This document shows, one piece after another, positions 63,217 to 64,000 of a stretch of 64,000 nt of DNA. The DNA lies in assembly GCF_004923315.1 (NCBI RefSeq), contig NZ_CP039650.1, positions 186,001-250,000 of the forward strand, written 5' to 3'. A program made the position numbers and the translations under genes. Under the pieces are notes generated by a model. That model searched no databases. It was not told the origin of the DNA and saw only the letters and a program-made list of their open reading frames with translations. The stretch is from Azospirillum sp. TSA2s. Its GTDB lineage: Bacteria > Pseudomonadota > Alphaproteobacteria > Azospirillales > Azospirillaceae. Numbering within the stretch: position 1 is the stretch's first letter; each line of letters starts with the position of its first letter.

Positions 63217-63822
63217 TCAACCCGCATAGGCGCGCACCCGATCATACAACTTTGACAACCGGACATCGCAGATCTCTAGCTCTTTCAAGTGATCAACTGT
63301 GTTGGCCAAGTAATCGATGTTGGGCCCGCGCTGGCCGCAGCAGCCGGCGATGCGACAAACGACCGCAGCCTCGTCCAGGCCTCGGCAGTATTGCGGGTGG
63401 TTGCGGTCGACGACGAAGCAGCAGGCGCTGACCGACTCCAGCCCTTCCGCCGAGCGGCCGTCACGCAGGCGGACGCGCAGCAGCCTCGGCCGGTAGACCC
63501 GGCTGTCCATCTCGCGCTCCCACAGATAGTCGAGGGTCGAGGGCACCTCCGCCGCGGCCACCCGGAAGACGATGCCCCGGCAGGAGCCGCCGCGGTCCAG
63601 CCCCAGCACCAGCCCCGGCCGCTCCGGCGTTCCGCGATAGCGATAGGAGGCGACGCAGAAGCTGCGGTGGTATCCCGCCAGGGTCGCCGCATGCCGCTCC
63701 GCAAACAGGAAGCCGGGGTTCCACATCAGCGAGCCATAGCCGAACACCCACAGGTCGGCGCCGGGTTCGACGGCGATGTCGCCGGTCCAGGCGGGAGTCG
63801 GAATCGGTGAATCGGGAGCCAT
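63217..63822 (-). CDS. ChaC-like gamma-glutamylcyclotransferase
   Basis: 201 residues from ATG 63822; longer in-frame starts at 63891 and 63936 exist, and none has a clear ribosome-binding site. The GGCT fold is seen in WVFGYGSLMWNPGFLFAERH (glutamyl pocket) and STLDYLWEREMDSRVYRPR, whose Glu is the catalytic residue in ChaC enzymes. The C-terminal part IAGCCGQRGPNIDYLANTVDHL is typical of ChaC. The family releases 5-oxoproline from glutathione. Single gene. Confidence 0.88.
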   Translation of the reverse strand: MAPDSPIPTPAWTGDIAVEPGADLWVFGYGSLMWNPGFLFAERHAATLAGYHRSFCVASYRYRGTPERPGLVLGLDRGGSCRGIVFRVAAAEVPSTLDYLWEREMDSRVYRPRLLRVRLRDGRSAEGLESVSACCFVVDRNHPQYCRGLDEAAVVCRIAGCCGQRGPNIDYLANTVDHLKELEICDVRLSKLYDRVRAYAG

Positions 63823-63934
63823 GGCAGATCGCAGAAGGATAGATCGCTTGGGACTGGTTGGAACCGAATCGACGGCCACCGAGCCTAGCATGCGGGTTCC
63901 GGGGTCGCTATAACGGTACGGAGATGGAACGGAC

Positions 63935-64000
63935 ATGCCACCGATGCGACCCAACGCCACCTCTTCCGTCCCGCGCCGCCTGCTGACCGGGCGCCGGATC
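63935..64000 (+). CDS. Possible start of a plus-strand gene cut by the window edge
   Basis: An ATG at 63935, preceded by GGAG and GGAAC, opens a frame (PPMRPNATSSVPRRLLTG) that runs to the window edge. It is divergent from the ChaC gene. Too short to identify. Confidence 0.3.
   Translation, partial: MPPMRPNATSSVPRRLLTGRRI

Overview
This is a 64 kb piece of a high-GC alphaproteobacterial chromosome. It most resembles Azospirillum or a close Rhodospirillales relative. The evidence is a sigma-54-type glnB-glnA region, a divK-pleD operon, a circularly permuted two-piece tmRNA followed by an alphaproteobacterial sspB, EipB and COQ9 homologues, and CTTGAC/CTATAT-like promoters. No prophage, insertion sequence, CRISPR array or rRNA operon was seen. 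Most genes are housekeeping genes in short operons.

Layout. 1-9.9 kb: an AraC regulator with an AzlCD amino-acid exporter (azlD cut by the window edge), a DUF4405 membrane protein, a SWIM/SNF2 helicase, a PAP2 phosphatase, divK-pleD and a second GGDEF cyclase. 10.1-15.3 kb: a 2-hydroxyacid dehydrogenase, the envelope protein EipB, rarA, a cysteine-patterned lipoprotein and small membrane proteins. 15.3-18.1 kb: an rpsM-rpsK-rpoA-rplQ operon with its own strong promoter and terminator, not joined to secY/adk. 18.1-27.7 kb: an unknown membrane protein, a TPR protein, a divergent EF-G, a RidA-family protein, a trypsin-like protease, a type IA topoisomerase and a secreted pepsin-like protein. 27.8-35.1 kb: the proteostasis cluster tRNA-Leu, tig, clpP, clpX, lon, hup, tRNA-Val, all on the minus strand.

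35.2-41.1 kb: malonyl-CoA decarboxylase, NAD(P)HX repair enzyme, tRNA-His, then glnB and glnA with a sigma-54 promoter. 41-48 kb: small unknown genes, gatC-gatA without gatB, a GNAT enzyme, ruvX, a SPINDLY-like O-GlcNAc transferase and thyX. 48.1-51.5 kb: the permuted ssrA, sspB, a TfoX-like protein, a palindromic repeat, coq9, def and rpsU. 51.6-64 kb: panB, a ligase-associated helicase with PdeM, a photolyase, zur with a perfect Zur box and a translationally overlapped COG0523 GTPase, a nested-hairpin repeat, an M1-like peptidase, a chemoreceptor and a ChaC-like enzyme.

How the parts connect. ssrA tags stalled products, SspB delivers them, and ClpXP and Lon (all present here) degrade them. 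GlnB senses nitrogen and controls glnA. The zur-GTPase pair is a self-regulated zinc unit. The best candidates for under-described biology are the bacterial pepsin-like protein, the mirror-symmetric six-cysteine lipoprotein, the unknown membrane protein upstream of the rpsM operon, the divergent EF-G and the nested-hairpin repeat.
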